Below are positions 1 to 5,088 of a DNA stretch of 5,088 nt, piece by piece. This DNA is from Thermohalobaculum sp964467005 (lineage in GTDB: Bacteria; Pseudomonadota; Alphaproteobacteria; Rhodobacterales; Rhodobacteraceae). The notes beneath the pieces are model-generated. The model searched no databases. It had not been told where the DNA came from and was given only the letters and a program-made list of their open reading frames with translations. Both the position numbers and the translations under genes were made by a program. How positions within the stretch are numbered: position 1 is the first letter of the stretch; every line of letters starts with the position of its first letter. The DNA is taken from assembly GCA_964467005.1 (NCBI GenBank), contig CAYXPI010000232.1:1-5088 (forward strand), read 5' to 3'.

Positions 1-136
1 CGAGCGGCCAGACATGGGCGAGCAGATCGTCCGGAACCTCGATGCCTGCGAGGCGGAAGGTCTCGACCGTGCCGCTCCGGCGGAGCGCCCAGCGTGCCAC
101 GCGCTGGACGACGACGATCGGCGCCGGCTCCCACAT
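1..136 (-). CDS. N-terminal part of an unrecognised protein, runs off the left edge
   Basis: The minus strand is open from the left edge up to a stop at 209-211. From the ATG at 136 it encodes 45 residues beginning MWEPAPIVVVQRVARW and later reading TFRLAGIEVPDDLLAHVW. This looks like real protein, with mixed hydrophobic and charged residues and GC-ending codons. I do not recognise the family, and no signal peptide or membrane segment is visible. The start is uncertain. The ATG at 136 has a GAGG about 9 bases upstream. An in-frame ATG at 187 would add MPPVAQSGQGTTPRRVD but has only a GC repeat in front of it. The gene is divergent from the flippase operon, so a surface-polysaccharide role is possible by context only. 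Its existence argues that the plus-strand reading frame open over 14-241 is merely antisense. Confidence 0.6.
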   Translation of the reverse strand, partial: MWEPAPIVVVQRVARWALRRSGTVETFRLAGIEVPDDLLAHVWPL

Positions 137-230
137 GTCGACGCGCCTCGGCGTGGTGCCTTGCCCGCTCTGTGCAACCGGGGGCATCGCCGGCGCCGGC
201 GCGAGAGGCTATACCGGCGGGGGAGCTTCC

Positions 231-236
231 GGGGGA
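231..236 (+). promoter_or_regulatory. Ribosome binding site fixing the flippase start
   Basis: A GGGGGA run lies 5 bases before the ATG at 242. It supports that start over the in-frame ATG at 14, which lies inside the divergent gene on the other strand and would add a 76-residue Arg-rich tail unlike any flippase N-terminus. Confidence 0.5.
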
Positions 237-241
237 ATGGG

Positions 242-1780
242 ATGAGCGCCGAGGAAGGGACGGGCGCCCGGGGCGAGCGTGTCCGCGGGTCGGAGTTCGA
301 GGCATACCGACCGGCGGGCGATCTCGGACGGGCAACAGCGCGCGGCGGGACCCTCGCGGTCGCTGCGCAGATCGCGCGCCTCACGCTGCAGCTAGGCGTG
401 CTAGCGATCCTCGCCCGGCTACTCGCGCCCGAGGACTTCGGGCTGGTCGCGATGGCGCTGGTGCTGACCGGTTTTCTCGCGATGTTCGCCGATCTCGGGC
501 TCTCGACAGCAACGATGCAGCGCGCGGAGATCACCGAGGACGTTGTGAGCGCGCTGTTCGCGCTCAATCTCGTCTGCGGCGTGGGCGCGATGGTGGCGCT
601 CGTCCTCGTCGGCCCGTTTGCCGGCTGGGCGTTCGACGAGCCGCGGCTCGCGCTTGTGGTCGCCGTGCTCGCGAGCGGACTTCCCGTGCTCGCGGCCGGG
701 CGCCAGCATGCAGCGCTTCTGCAGCGCGGGCTCAGAATCGGCCGCATCGAGGCCGCCTCGCTCGCCGCGCAGGCGGGGGCGGCGGCAGCGGCGGTCGCGC
801 TCGCGTTCGCCGGGGCAGGCTACTGGGCGCTCGTCGCGCAGAACCTCGTCGCGACCGGGCTCGGCACGCTGTTCCTCTGGATCGCCTGCACCTGGCGCCC
901 GCGGCGCCCGCGCGCGAGCCCCGCTGTCCGCGAGGCGGTCGGCTTCGGGCTTCGGGTCGCGGGCTTCCAGGTCCTTAACCAGGTCCACCGTCAGACCGAC
1001 GATCTCCTCGTCGGCTGGCGCTGGGGCGCGGCCGAGCTCGGCCTCTACAATCGCGCCTATATGCTGCTCACCATCCCGCTGCAGATCCTGACCGGGCCGG
1101 TCAGCACCGCGGTTCTGCCCGCGCTCAGCCGGCTCCGCCACCGCGACCGCGACGCCTGGCTCGGGCTCTACGCGACGGCGATCGGGAGCGTAATGCTCAT
1201 AGCCGCGCCGGCGGCGATGCTTCTCGTGATCGGCGCCCCGCAGATCGTTGGCCTGTTGCTCGGTCCCGGCTGGGAGGGGACAGCGGAGATCTTCGGGTGG
1301 CTCGCGCTCTCGATCCTCGCGCAGCCGGTGATGAGTTCGGTCGGCTGGCTCTGGATCTCGGCCGGCGCCTTGCGGGACATGCTCCGCTGGGCGGCGATGT
1401 CGATCCCGCTCATGGTGCTGGCGATGCTCGCGGGGTTGCCCTGGGGCGCGGTCGGGGTGGCGGCCGGCTATGCGACGAGCATTGTGCTGCTGACGCCGGT
1501 CTGCCTCCTCTACGCCGCACGCGGGCTCGGGATCGCGATCGCGCCGGTCTGGCGCGCGGTCGTGCCGCCGATCCTCGCCGCGCTTCTCGCCTTCGCGCTC
1601 GTCCGTGCGCTGGGGCCCCCGGCGGTTGCGGCGGACGCGCTAGCGGCGGCGGCGGTGAATGCGGTCCTCTTCGCCACGGCCTATCTCGGCTTCACATTCG
1701 CCTTCGATCGGACGATCATCGCGCGGACGCTCGGCTTCGCGCGACTTCTCGGCCGCGGCGCGGCGGGCGAAGGGGAATGA
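242..1780 (+). CDS. Wzx-like polysaccharide flippase (MOP superfamily, lipopolysaccharide biosynthesis protein)
   Basis: This 512-residue integral membrane protein is predicted to flip undecaprenyl-diphosphate-linked glycan units across the inner membrane. Visible features are a short cytosolic N-terminus (1-33), then hydrophobic segments in the order and number typical of 12-14 TM transporters. The family signature FADLGLSTATMQRAEIT is at 82-98. A central block at 245-297 contains NQVHRQTDDLLVGWRWGAAE, LGLYNRAY and LPALSRL, the hallmark of the WzxC/ExoT-like (Polysacc_synt_3) branch. The length fits that branch (about 470-510). The last roughly 20 residues are cytosolic and Gly/Arg-rich. The stop overlaps the next ATG by 4 bases, so it is the first gene of a coupled operon. 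Family identity is firm. The exact substrate cannot be read from the sequence, and the gene name (wzx, exoT and others) depends on the pathway. Confidence 0.92.
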   Translation: MSAEEGTGARGERVRGSEFEAYRPAGDLGRATARGGTLAVAAQIARLTLQLGVLAILARLLAPEDFGLVAMALVLTGFLAMFADLGLSTATMQRAEITEDVVSALFALNLVCGVGAMVALVLVGPFAGWAFDEPRLALVVAVLASGLPVLAAGRQHAALLQRGLRIGRIEAASLAAQAGAAAAAVALAFAGAGYWALVAQNLVATGLGTLFLWIACTWRPRRPRASPAVREAVGFGLRVAGFQVLNQVHRQTDDLLVGWRWGAAELGLYNRAYMLLTIPLQILTGPVSTAVLPALSRLRHRDRDAWLGLYATAIGSVMLIAAPAAMLLVIGAPQIVGLLLGPGWEGTAEIFGWLALSILAQPVMSSVGWLWISAGALRDMLRWAAMSIPLMVLAMLAGLPWGAVGVAAGYATSIVLLTPVCLLYAARGLGIAIAPVWRAVVPPILAALLAFALVRALGPPAVAADALAAAAVNAVLFATAYLGFTFAFDRTIIARTLGFARLLGRGAAGEGE

Positions 1781-2496
1781 GGGCAGCCACGGTGCAGGAC
1801 CACGAGCCGCTTTGGAAGCGCATGGCGCGACCCGTCTGGCATGCGGCGCTGGCGACGCGGCGGATCGTGCTGGGAACGGCGCACCGGTCGGGGCTGAACG
1901 CGCTCAACCGTGCCCGCAATGCGCGGCGCCAGGCGCGCCGGCTCGAGATCGGGCCCGGCGACCGCCCGGTCGAGGGCTTTGAGGCGATTAACATCGTCTG
2001 GAGCCCGGGCGTCGACTATGTCCACGACATCCAGCGCGGCCTGCCCTTCGCCGATGCGACCTTCGAGACGCTCTACGCGAGCCATGTCCTCGAGCATGTG
2101 CCCTGGTACCGCGTCCCCGAGGTGCTGACCGAATGGCACCGGGTGCTGAGGCCGGGTGGCCGGGTCGAGATCTGGGTGCCGAACGGGCTCGAGATCGCCC
2201 GCGCCTTCGTTCGCGCCGAGGACGGCGAGACGCACGAGATCGCCGAGGACGGCTGGTGGCGCTTCAACCCCGCGCAGGATCCCGCCGCCTGGGCCTGCGG
2301 GCGCACCTTCTCCTACGGCGACGGGCGCGGGACGCCGGGTCATTTTAACTGGCATCTCGGGCTCTTCTCCGAGCGCTATCTGAAGACGCTCCTCGCCGGG
2401 GCGGGTTTCGTCGACTGCCAGCGGCTGCCGCGCTCGGCGGTGCGCGGCTACGATCACGGCTGGATCAATCTCGGCGTCGCGGGCACCCGACGATGA
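1777..2496 (+). CDS. SAM-dependent methyltransferase, COG4627-like
   Basis: This is a 239-residue soluble class I (Rossmann) methyltransferase. After a basic 50-residue N-terminus come motif I LEIGPGDRP (56-64), the acidic turn GVDYVHDIQRGLPFADATFE (78-97), the motif ASHVLEHVP (101-109) and the post-core strand VLRPGGRVEIWVPN (123-136). This order is typical of the predicted methyltransferases found in surface-polysaccharide clusters. An aromatic stretch, DGWWRFNP (158-165) to GHFNWHLGLFSERYLKTLL (188-206), probably forms the acceptor-side cap before the last strand. Likely role: methylation of a sugar of the repeat unit or of the chain end; this is inferred from context and the acceptor is unknown. 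The start overlaps the flippase stop (ATGA) and has GAAGGGG immediately upstream. The stop overlaps the next gene in the same way, so translation is probably coupled across all three genes. Confidence 0.88.
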   Translation: MRAATVQDHEPLWKRMARPVWHAALATRRIVLGTAHRSGLNALNRARNARRQARRLEIGPGDRPVEGFEAINIVWSPGVDYVHDIQRGLPFADATFETLYASHVLEHVPWYRVPEVLTEWHRVLRPGGRVEIWVPNGLEIARAFVRAEDGETHEIAEDGWWRFNPAQDPAAWACGRTFSYGDGRGTPGHFNWHLGLFSERYLKTLLAGAGFVDCQRLPRSAVRGYDHGWINLGVAGTRR

Positions 2497-3458
2497 ACTT
2501 CCGCAGCCTAGCCGATCTGGTCGAGATCACCCGGACCCGCGCGCCGGAGCTGCCGCGCGACTTCGAGCTTGTCGTCGGCGTGCCGCGGAGCGGGATGCTG
2601 CCCGCCACGGTCATCGCGCTCCTTCTCGACCGTCCGCTCCTCGATCTCGACGCGCTGATCGCGGGGCGAATGCCGGAGAGCGGGCTCACCCGCCGGCCCG
2701 AGGTCCCGTTCGCGCGGCTCGCCGACGTCCGCCGGGTCCTCGTCGTCGACGACAGCATCACCAGCGGACAGAGCATGGCGCGCGCACGGGCGCGGCTTCG
2801 CGATGCGCGTCCCGATCTCGATGCGCGCTTCCTCGCGGTGATCTCGGATCGGCGCGCGCATCCGGAGGCCGATCTGCAGTTCGATCTCTGCCCGATGCCA
2901 CGGGTCTTCGAGTGGAACATGATGAACTCGTGGCTCTGCGGCGAGGCCTGCTTCGATCTCGACGGGGTGCTCTGCGCCGATCCCACTGCCGCCGAGAACG
3001 ACGACGGGCCGCGCTACCGGCGCTTCCTCGCCGAGACGGCGCTTCTCAGGCGTCCCGGCCTTCCGGTCCGCAGGATCGTGACCTCGCGCCTCGGCCGCTA
3101 CCGCGCCGAGACCGAAGCCTGGCTCGCACGCCATTCGATTACCTGCGAGCGGCTCGACATGCTCGAGGGCGTCAGCGCCGGAGAGCGCCGCGAGGGCCGG
3201 CTCCATGCCCCCTTCAAGGCACGGGTCTACGCTTCCGATCCTGGCGCGCGACTCTTCGTCGAGAGCGATCCGGAGCAGGCTGCAGAGATCGCTCGGCTGA
3301 GCGGCAAGCCGGTGCTCGACGCGGGCTCGATGCGCCTCATGGACCCCCGGGTTCCGAGCCTACCCTGGGCGGCCGCGCAGGTGCGCGACCTGCCGCGGCG
3401 CGGGGGCATCGTAGCCGAGCTCGTCGCAGGACGGCTTGGGCGGCTCTTCACGCGCTGA
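2493..3458 (+). CDS. Phosphoribosyltransferase-HAD phosphatase fusion, candidate glycan ribofuranosylation enzyme
   Basis: This 321-residue soluble protein has two domains. The N-terminal one (about 20-135) is a type I PRTase: ELVVGVPRSGML (25-36) forms the first loop and VLVVDDSITSGQS (82-94) is the PRPP-binding motif with the acidic pair D86-D87. The C-terminal one (about 150-280) is HAD-like: motif I CFDLDGVL (153-160; D155 nucleophile, D157), motif II IVTSR (195-199), the motif III Lys in FKARVY (K242) and motif IV FVESDPEQA (256-264). All key residues of both domains are present. Known: such PRTases sit in polysaccharide loci, and some bacterial glycans gain ribofuranose by phosphoribosyl transfer from PRPP followed by dephosphorylation. 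Inferred: this protein does both steps. Alternatives are a nucleotide salvage enzyme or a regulator. The tail (303-321) is basic and may touch the membrane. No Shine-Dalgarno is seen, so it is probably expressed by coupling through the ATGA overlap. Confidence 0.85.
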   Translation: MNFRSLADLVEITRTRAPELPRDFELVVGVPRSGMLPATVIALLLDRPLLDLDALIAGRMPESGLTRRPEVPFARLADVRRVLVVDDSITSGQSMARARARLRDARPDLDARFLAVISDRRAHPEADLQFDLCPMPRVFEWNMMNSWLCGEACFDLDGVLCADPTAAENDDGPRYRRFLAETALLRRPGLPVRRIVTSRLGRYRAETEAWLARHSITCERLDMLEGVSAGERREGRLHAPFKARVYASDPGARLFVESDPEQAAEIARLSGKPVLDAGSMRLMDPRVPSLPWAAAQVRDLPRRGGIVAELVAGRLGRLFTR

Positions 3459-3491
3459 GAGCGCAACGAGGCGACTTGGCCAGGCTTGTGA

Positions 3492-3861
3492 GCGATTGTG
3501 GGCGAGGAAAAGCACCTTGGCGCGAAAGAGCCCGTGGCGCGTGACCTCGGCCTCGGTGGCTCGGCGAGCGCGAAGCCCACATGGCGGATCCGCCTGCGCA
3601 GGTCGGCGCCGTTACCAGCGTATATCGCCACGCTGGTCTAACAGGTCTCGGGCGTGGTTGTGTCAGGCTCCTCGAAGGTCATCTCCAGCTCTCGACGATC
3701 GGCACCATGACGACCGCGTACTAGAACGGGAAGAGCCGATGGCGCTCGGGCGAGTTACAGCGCCGGCAGCGCCGTTCGGGCAGCAGCCAGCGCGCGAAGC
3801 GCCCGGCATGAAGCGGCTGCCCGAGCAACCGAGCAACCAGCCGTCCCTGCCGCCCTGCCAT
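3492..3861 (-). pseudogene. Decayed SAM methyltransferase with Cys-knuckle N-terminus; core deleted, frames broken
   Basis: Read on the minus strand, an ORF starts at ATG 3861, 18 bp after the glycosyltransferase stop and behind a GGGGGG run. It gives 46 residues ending in LLPERRCRRCNSPERHRLF before a TAG at 3721. The C..C...ERHRL pattern opens a known group of class I methyltransferases (usually CPVCGS.ERHRL). Past the stop, the same frame reads YAVVMVPIVES (3720-3688). A second frame then gives EMTFEEPDTTTPE (from about 3685), a TAG at 3638, and IYAGNGADLRRRIRHVGF (3625-3572). A third frame gives EVTRHGLFRAKVLFLAHNR (3548-3492). These pieces match, in order, the family's C-terminal motifs (AVI.VPI, TFEDPS.T.PE, YG.D...RLR..GF, HGL..GE..FLA). 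The SAM-binding core expected between RHRLF and YAVVMVPI, roughly 100 residues, is absent. So I see one internal deletion, at least two frameshifts and two stops. The motif comparison is from memory; no alignment was run. Confidence 0.68.
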
Positions 3862-3879
3862 CGCCCCCCGGCGTTCCGC

Positions 3880-4800
3880 TCAGCGCCAGCGAGGCAGCCG
3901 CGCCGAGAGCCGCGCCAGCGCACCGCGGAGGCCTTGCCCCTCAGCCCCCACCCCGCTCCGGCGCAGCATGATCTGCACCACCTCGTCGACGCGCATGCTC
4001 TGGCGCCCGAGTGTCATCAGCGTGCCCATCCCGATCAGCCCCGCATCCATGTCGGCACGCAGATAGCGGTTGCGGATCGCCGCCTCGGTCTCGTGATGCA
4101 GCCCCTCGGCGCCGATCACGCTGTTGGCGTAGGCGCCTGTCTGCCCGGCAGCGGGCCGCTTGTGCCAGAACGCGAGTGGCTCGGCGAGAAGGCGGATGTC
4201 GCGGTGGCGGATCACACGCAGATAGAACTCCCAGTCACCGAGCACCGGCAGCGTCTCGTCGTAAGGTCCCACCTCCTCGTGCAGGCTCGCGCGGTAGACG
4301 AGCCCGTTCGGCACGATGTGATTGAACTGCGCGAGCGTCGCGATGGTGATCGCGGAGAGCTCGGGCATATGTGCGCGCCGGCGCCGCTCGCGCAGGACCC
4401 CGTCTTCGATCGTCTCGAGAACCTCGACGACCCGCGAATAGACCGCACCGACCCGTGCAGGCGCATCCGTGAGCGCCGCGGAGGTCGTCTCGAGAAACCG
4501 CGGCGCCCAGCTGTCGTCATCGTCGAGGAGCACGAGCTGCCCGCAGTCCCCGAGCGCGCGGACCCCAGCATTGGCCGCGGGCCAGCGCCCCTCCGACGCG
4601 GCGTGGTGGACGACCCGGAGCCGCGGGCGGATCTCGGGCGTCTCGCGGTCGACATAGGCCTCGAGCGCCTCGGCATCGCCGCCGTCGTTGACCAGCGCGA
4701 CCGCCCAGTCCCGCTCGGACTGCGAAAGCACGCTGCCGAGCGCGCGCGCAAGCGTCGCCGGACGGTCCTTCGTCCGCATCACGATCCCGATCCTCGGCAT
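3880..4800 (-). CDS. Family 2 glycosyltransferase (GT-A fold)
   Basis: This 306-residue cytosolic or membrane-associated enzyme is predicted to add one sugar from a nucleotide-sugar donor to the lipid-linked repeat unit. It opens with the GT2 pattern PRIGIVMRTKDRPATLARAL (2-21) and SVLSQSERDWAVALVNDG (23-40). The donor-side EGRWPAANAGVRAL (70-83) follows, then the metal-binding run LLDDDDSWAPRF (91-102). NHIVPNGLVYRASLHEEVG (160-178), GDWEFYLRV (188-196, the acceptor-side acidic motif) and FWHKR (211-215) complete the family layout. The tail (283-306) is basic and may bind the membrane. I chose the ATG at 4800 because PRIGIV is the normal beginning and a purine-rich site precedes it. The in-frame ATGs at 4857 and 4920 add a Gly/Pro/Arg-rich, non-family N-terminus. 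It converges on the flippase operon and is followed by a methyltransferase remnant. Donor and acceptor are unknown. Confidence 0.9.
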   Translation of the reverse strand: MPRIGIVMRTKDRPATLARALGSVLSQSERDWAVALVNDGGDAEALEAYVDRETPEIRPRLRVVHHAASEGRWPAANAGVRALGDCGQLVLLDDDDSWAPRFLETTSAALTDAPARVGAVYSRVVEVLETIEDGVLRERRRRAHMPELSAITIATLAQFNHIVPNGLVYRASLHEEVGPYDETLPVLGDWEFYLRVIRHRDIRLLAEPLAFWHKRPAAGQTGAYANSVIGAEGLHHETEAAIRNRYLRADMDAGLIGMGTLMTLGRQSMRVDEVVQIMLRRSGVGAEGQGLRGALARLSARLPRWR

Positions 4801-4803
4801 CGG

Positions 4804-4814
4804 CCTTCCCCCTC
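4804..4814 (-). promoter_or_regulatory. Ribosome binding site of the glycosyltransferase
   Basis: On the minus strand GAGGGGGAAGG lies 3 bases before the ATG at 4800, with the GAGGGG core 8 bases away. It decides for this start over the two upstream in-frame ATGs. Confidence 0.55.
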
Positions 4815-4856
4815 GCGGCCCCGCGACAGCACCCCCGGGACTGCCTTGAATGCCCA

Positions 4857-4886
4857 TATCTAGCGACCGCCGCCGCGGCGATGCAA
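4857..4886 (-). promoter_or_regulatory. Weak candidate promoter for the glycosyltransferase
   Basis: On the minus strand TTGCAT (4886-4881) and TAGATA (4862-4857) are 18 bases apart, in one of the few AT-containing spots of this stretch and about 55 bases before the start codon. Each box matches only about half of the sigma-70 consensus, so this is a suggestion only. Confidence 0.22.
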
Positions 4887-4962
4887 GCGGGACAGCGTGC
4901 CGCCACCGGCCGTCTCCCATTTCAGGACGAGGCGGGGCTCGGCCACGATTATGGCGGGTCGA

Positions 4963-4998
4963 CGCGCGCCGGCGGGCGCGCGCCCGCGCGCCGGCGGG
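4963..4998. repeat. GC-only direct repeat with central palindrome
   Basis: A 14-base unit, CGCGCGCCGGCGGG, occurs at 4963-4976 and again at 4985-4998, a period of 22. Between and across the copies is a perfect 16-base palindrome (4972-4987, GCGGGCGCGCGCCCGC). Overlapping alternative hairpins are possible, for example 4963-4970 pairing with 4975-4982 around a 4-base loop. The element contains no A or T and no T-tract follows on either strand, so it is not a standard intrinsic terminator. It sits between the glycosyltransferase promoter region and the ORFs at the right edge. Function unknown. Confidence 0.7.
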
Positions 4999-5018
4999 AC
5001 ATGCGAGGAGAGGCCGAG

Positions 5019-5051
5019 ATGAACCGCGCCGGGTTTGCCGGAGGCTTATGA
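5019..5051 (+). CDS. Possible 10-codon leader ORF
   Basis: ATG 5019 reads MNRAGFAGGL and stops at TGA 5049. It has a strong Shine-Dalgarno, GAGGAG at 5005-5010, 8 bases upstream. Its stop overlaps the ATG at 5048 (ATGA), an arrangement typical of coupled translation. It is too short to judge by composition. It could be a leader peptide, a chance ORF, or the true start of the downstream gene if the sequence contains a frameshift. Confidence 0.2.
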   Translation: MNRAGFAGGL

Positions 5052-5088
5052 TCTTTAGCTACGCGGCCTCATCACGAGTTTCCAGCGC
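5048..5088 (+). CDS. Possible start of a rightward gene, cut by the window edge
   Basis: ATG 5048 opens a frame reading MIFSYAASSRVSS to the edge, with GGAGG at 5039-5043 only 4 bases before it, which is rather close. Codons such as TCA, CGA and GTT are less GC-biased than in the other genes. The competing reading is on the minus strand, where the sequence from the edge gives ALETRDEAA and a TAG at 5061-5059. That could be the C-terminus of a gene lying upstream of the glycosyltransferase in the same direction. The family is not recognisable either way. Confidence 0.28.
   Translation, partial: MIFSYAASSRVSS

Noticed and set aside
208..215. TATACC / TATAGC as a promoter -10 for either divergent gene
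   Set aside because: There is no matching -35 at 16-18 bases on either strand, so it is left as a remark rather than a feature.
14..241. 76-residue N-terminal extension of the flippase
   Set aside because: It is Arg/Asp-rich, lies opposite a more convincing divergent gene, and the ATG at 242 has a site at proper spacing.
1681..2457. Minus-strand ORF of 258 residues opposite the methyltransferase
   Set aside because: It is a shadow of the high-GC coding strand with no recognisable domain. The same holds for the minus-strand frames at 419-1141 and 2508-3206.
3452..3464. Hairpin GCGCT-GAG-AGCGC at the end of the operon as a terminator
   Set aside because: The stem is only 5 bp, it overlaps the stop codon and no T-tract follows.
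3227..3631. Minus-strand ORF of 134 residues as an intact gene
   Set aside because: Its first part fits the C-terminal motif block of the broken methyltransferase, but it then leaves that frame and runs antisense into the PRTase-HAD gene. I treat it as part of the pseudogene.
3436..4863. Long 475-residue plus-strand ORF opposite the glycosyltransferase
   Set aside because: It is antisense to a clear GT2 gene; the product is His/Pro/Arg-rich with no family motifs, as expected from the reverse complement of high-GC3 coding DNA.
4860..5045. Minus-strand open frame reading PRLVLKWETAGGG before a stop at 4860
   Set aside because: It has no good start after the stop at 5046-5048, runs through the GC repeat and has Arg/Gly/Pro-rich composition. 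It is too short and unsupported to call.

Overview
The window is very GC-rich and its codons end mostly in G or C. Together with the gene content, this suggests a high-GC proteobacterium, most likely an alphaproteobacterium. That placement is inference from composition and protein style, not from a marker gene. The region reads as part of a cell-surface polysaccharide (O-antigen, capsule or exopolysaccharide) biosynthesis locus.

Left part (1-3458). A minus-strand gene of unknown function runs off the left edge (1-136, possibly starting at 187). Divergent from it is a tight plus-strand operon of three genes joined by two ATGA stop/start overlaps: a Wzx-like polysaccharide flippase of the MOP superfamily (242-1780), a COG4627-type SAM-dependent methyltransferase (1777-2496), and a two-domain protein joining a PRPP-type phosphoribosyltransferase to a HAD phosphatase-like domain (2493-3458). 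The flippase would move an undecaprenyl-linked repeat unit across the inner membrane. The methyltransferase would modify a sugar or cap the glycan. The PRTase-HAD fusion is the most interesting gene: its two domains match the two steps (phosphoribosyl transfer from PRPP, then removal of the 5-phosphate) described for ribofuranose addition to bacterial glycans.

Middle (3459-3861). No intact gene lies here, but the minus strand carries recognisable scattered pieces of a second SAM methyltransferase of the Cys-knuckle type. They are an intact N-terminus with an ERRCRRC...ERHRL motif, a stop, then the family's C-terminal motifs (AVVMVPI, TFEEPD, HGLFRAKVLFLAH) spread over shifted frames with the SAM-binding core missing. 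I call this a pseudogene; it sits 18 bp behind a glycosyltransferase gene.

Right part (3880-5088). A minus-strand GT2 glycosyltransferase (3880-4800) converges on the operon. Upstream of it is about 220 bp without a clear gene, holding a weak promoter candidate and a striking GC-only repeat/palindrome (4963-4998). At the right edge are a well-placed Shine-Dalgarno with a 10-codon ORF (5019-5051) overlapping an ORF that leaves the window (5048 onward). This edge is ambiguous, because the other strand could instead carry the last codons of a gene ending at 5059. I saw no tRNA, rRNA, CRISPR array, insertion sequence or integrase.
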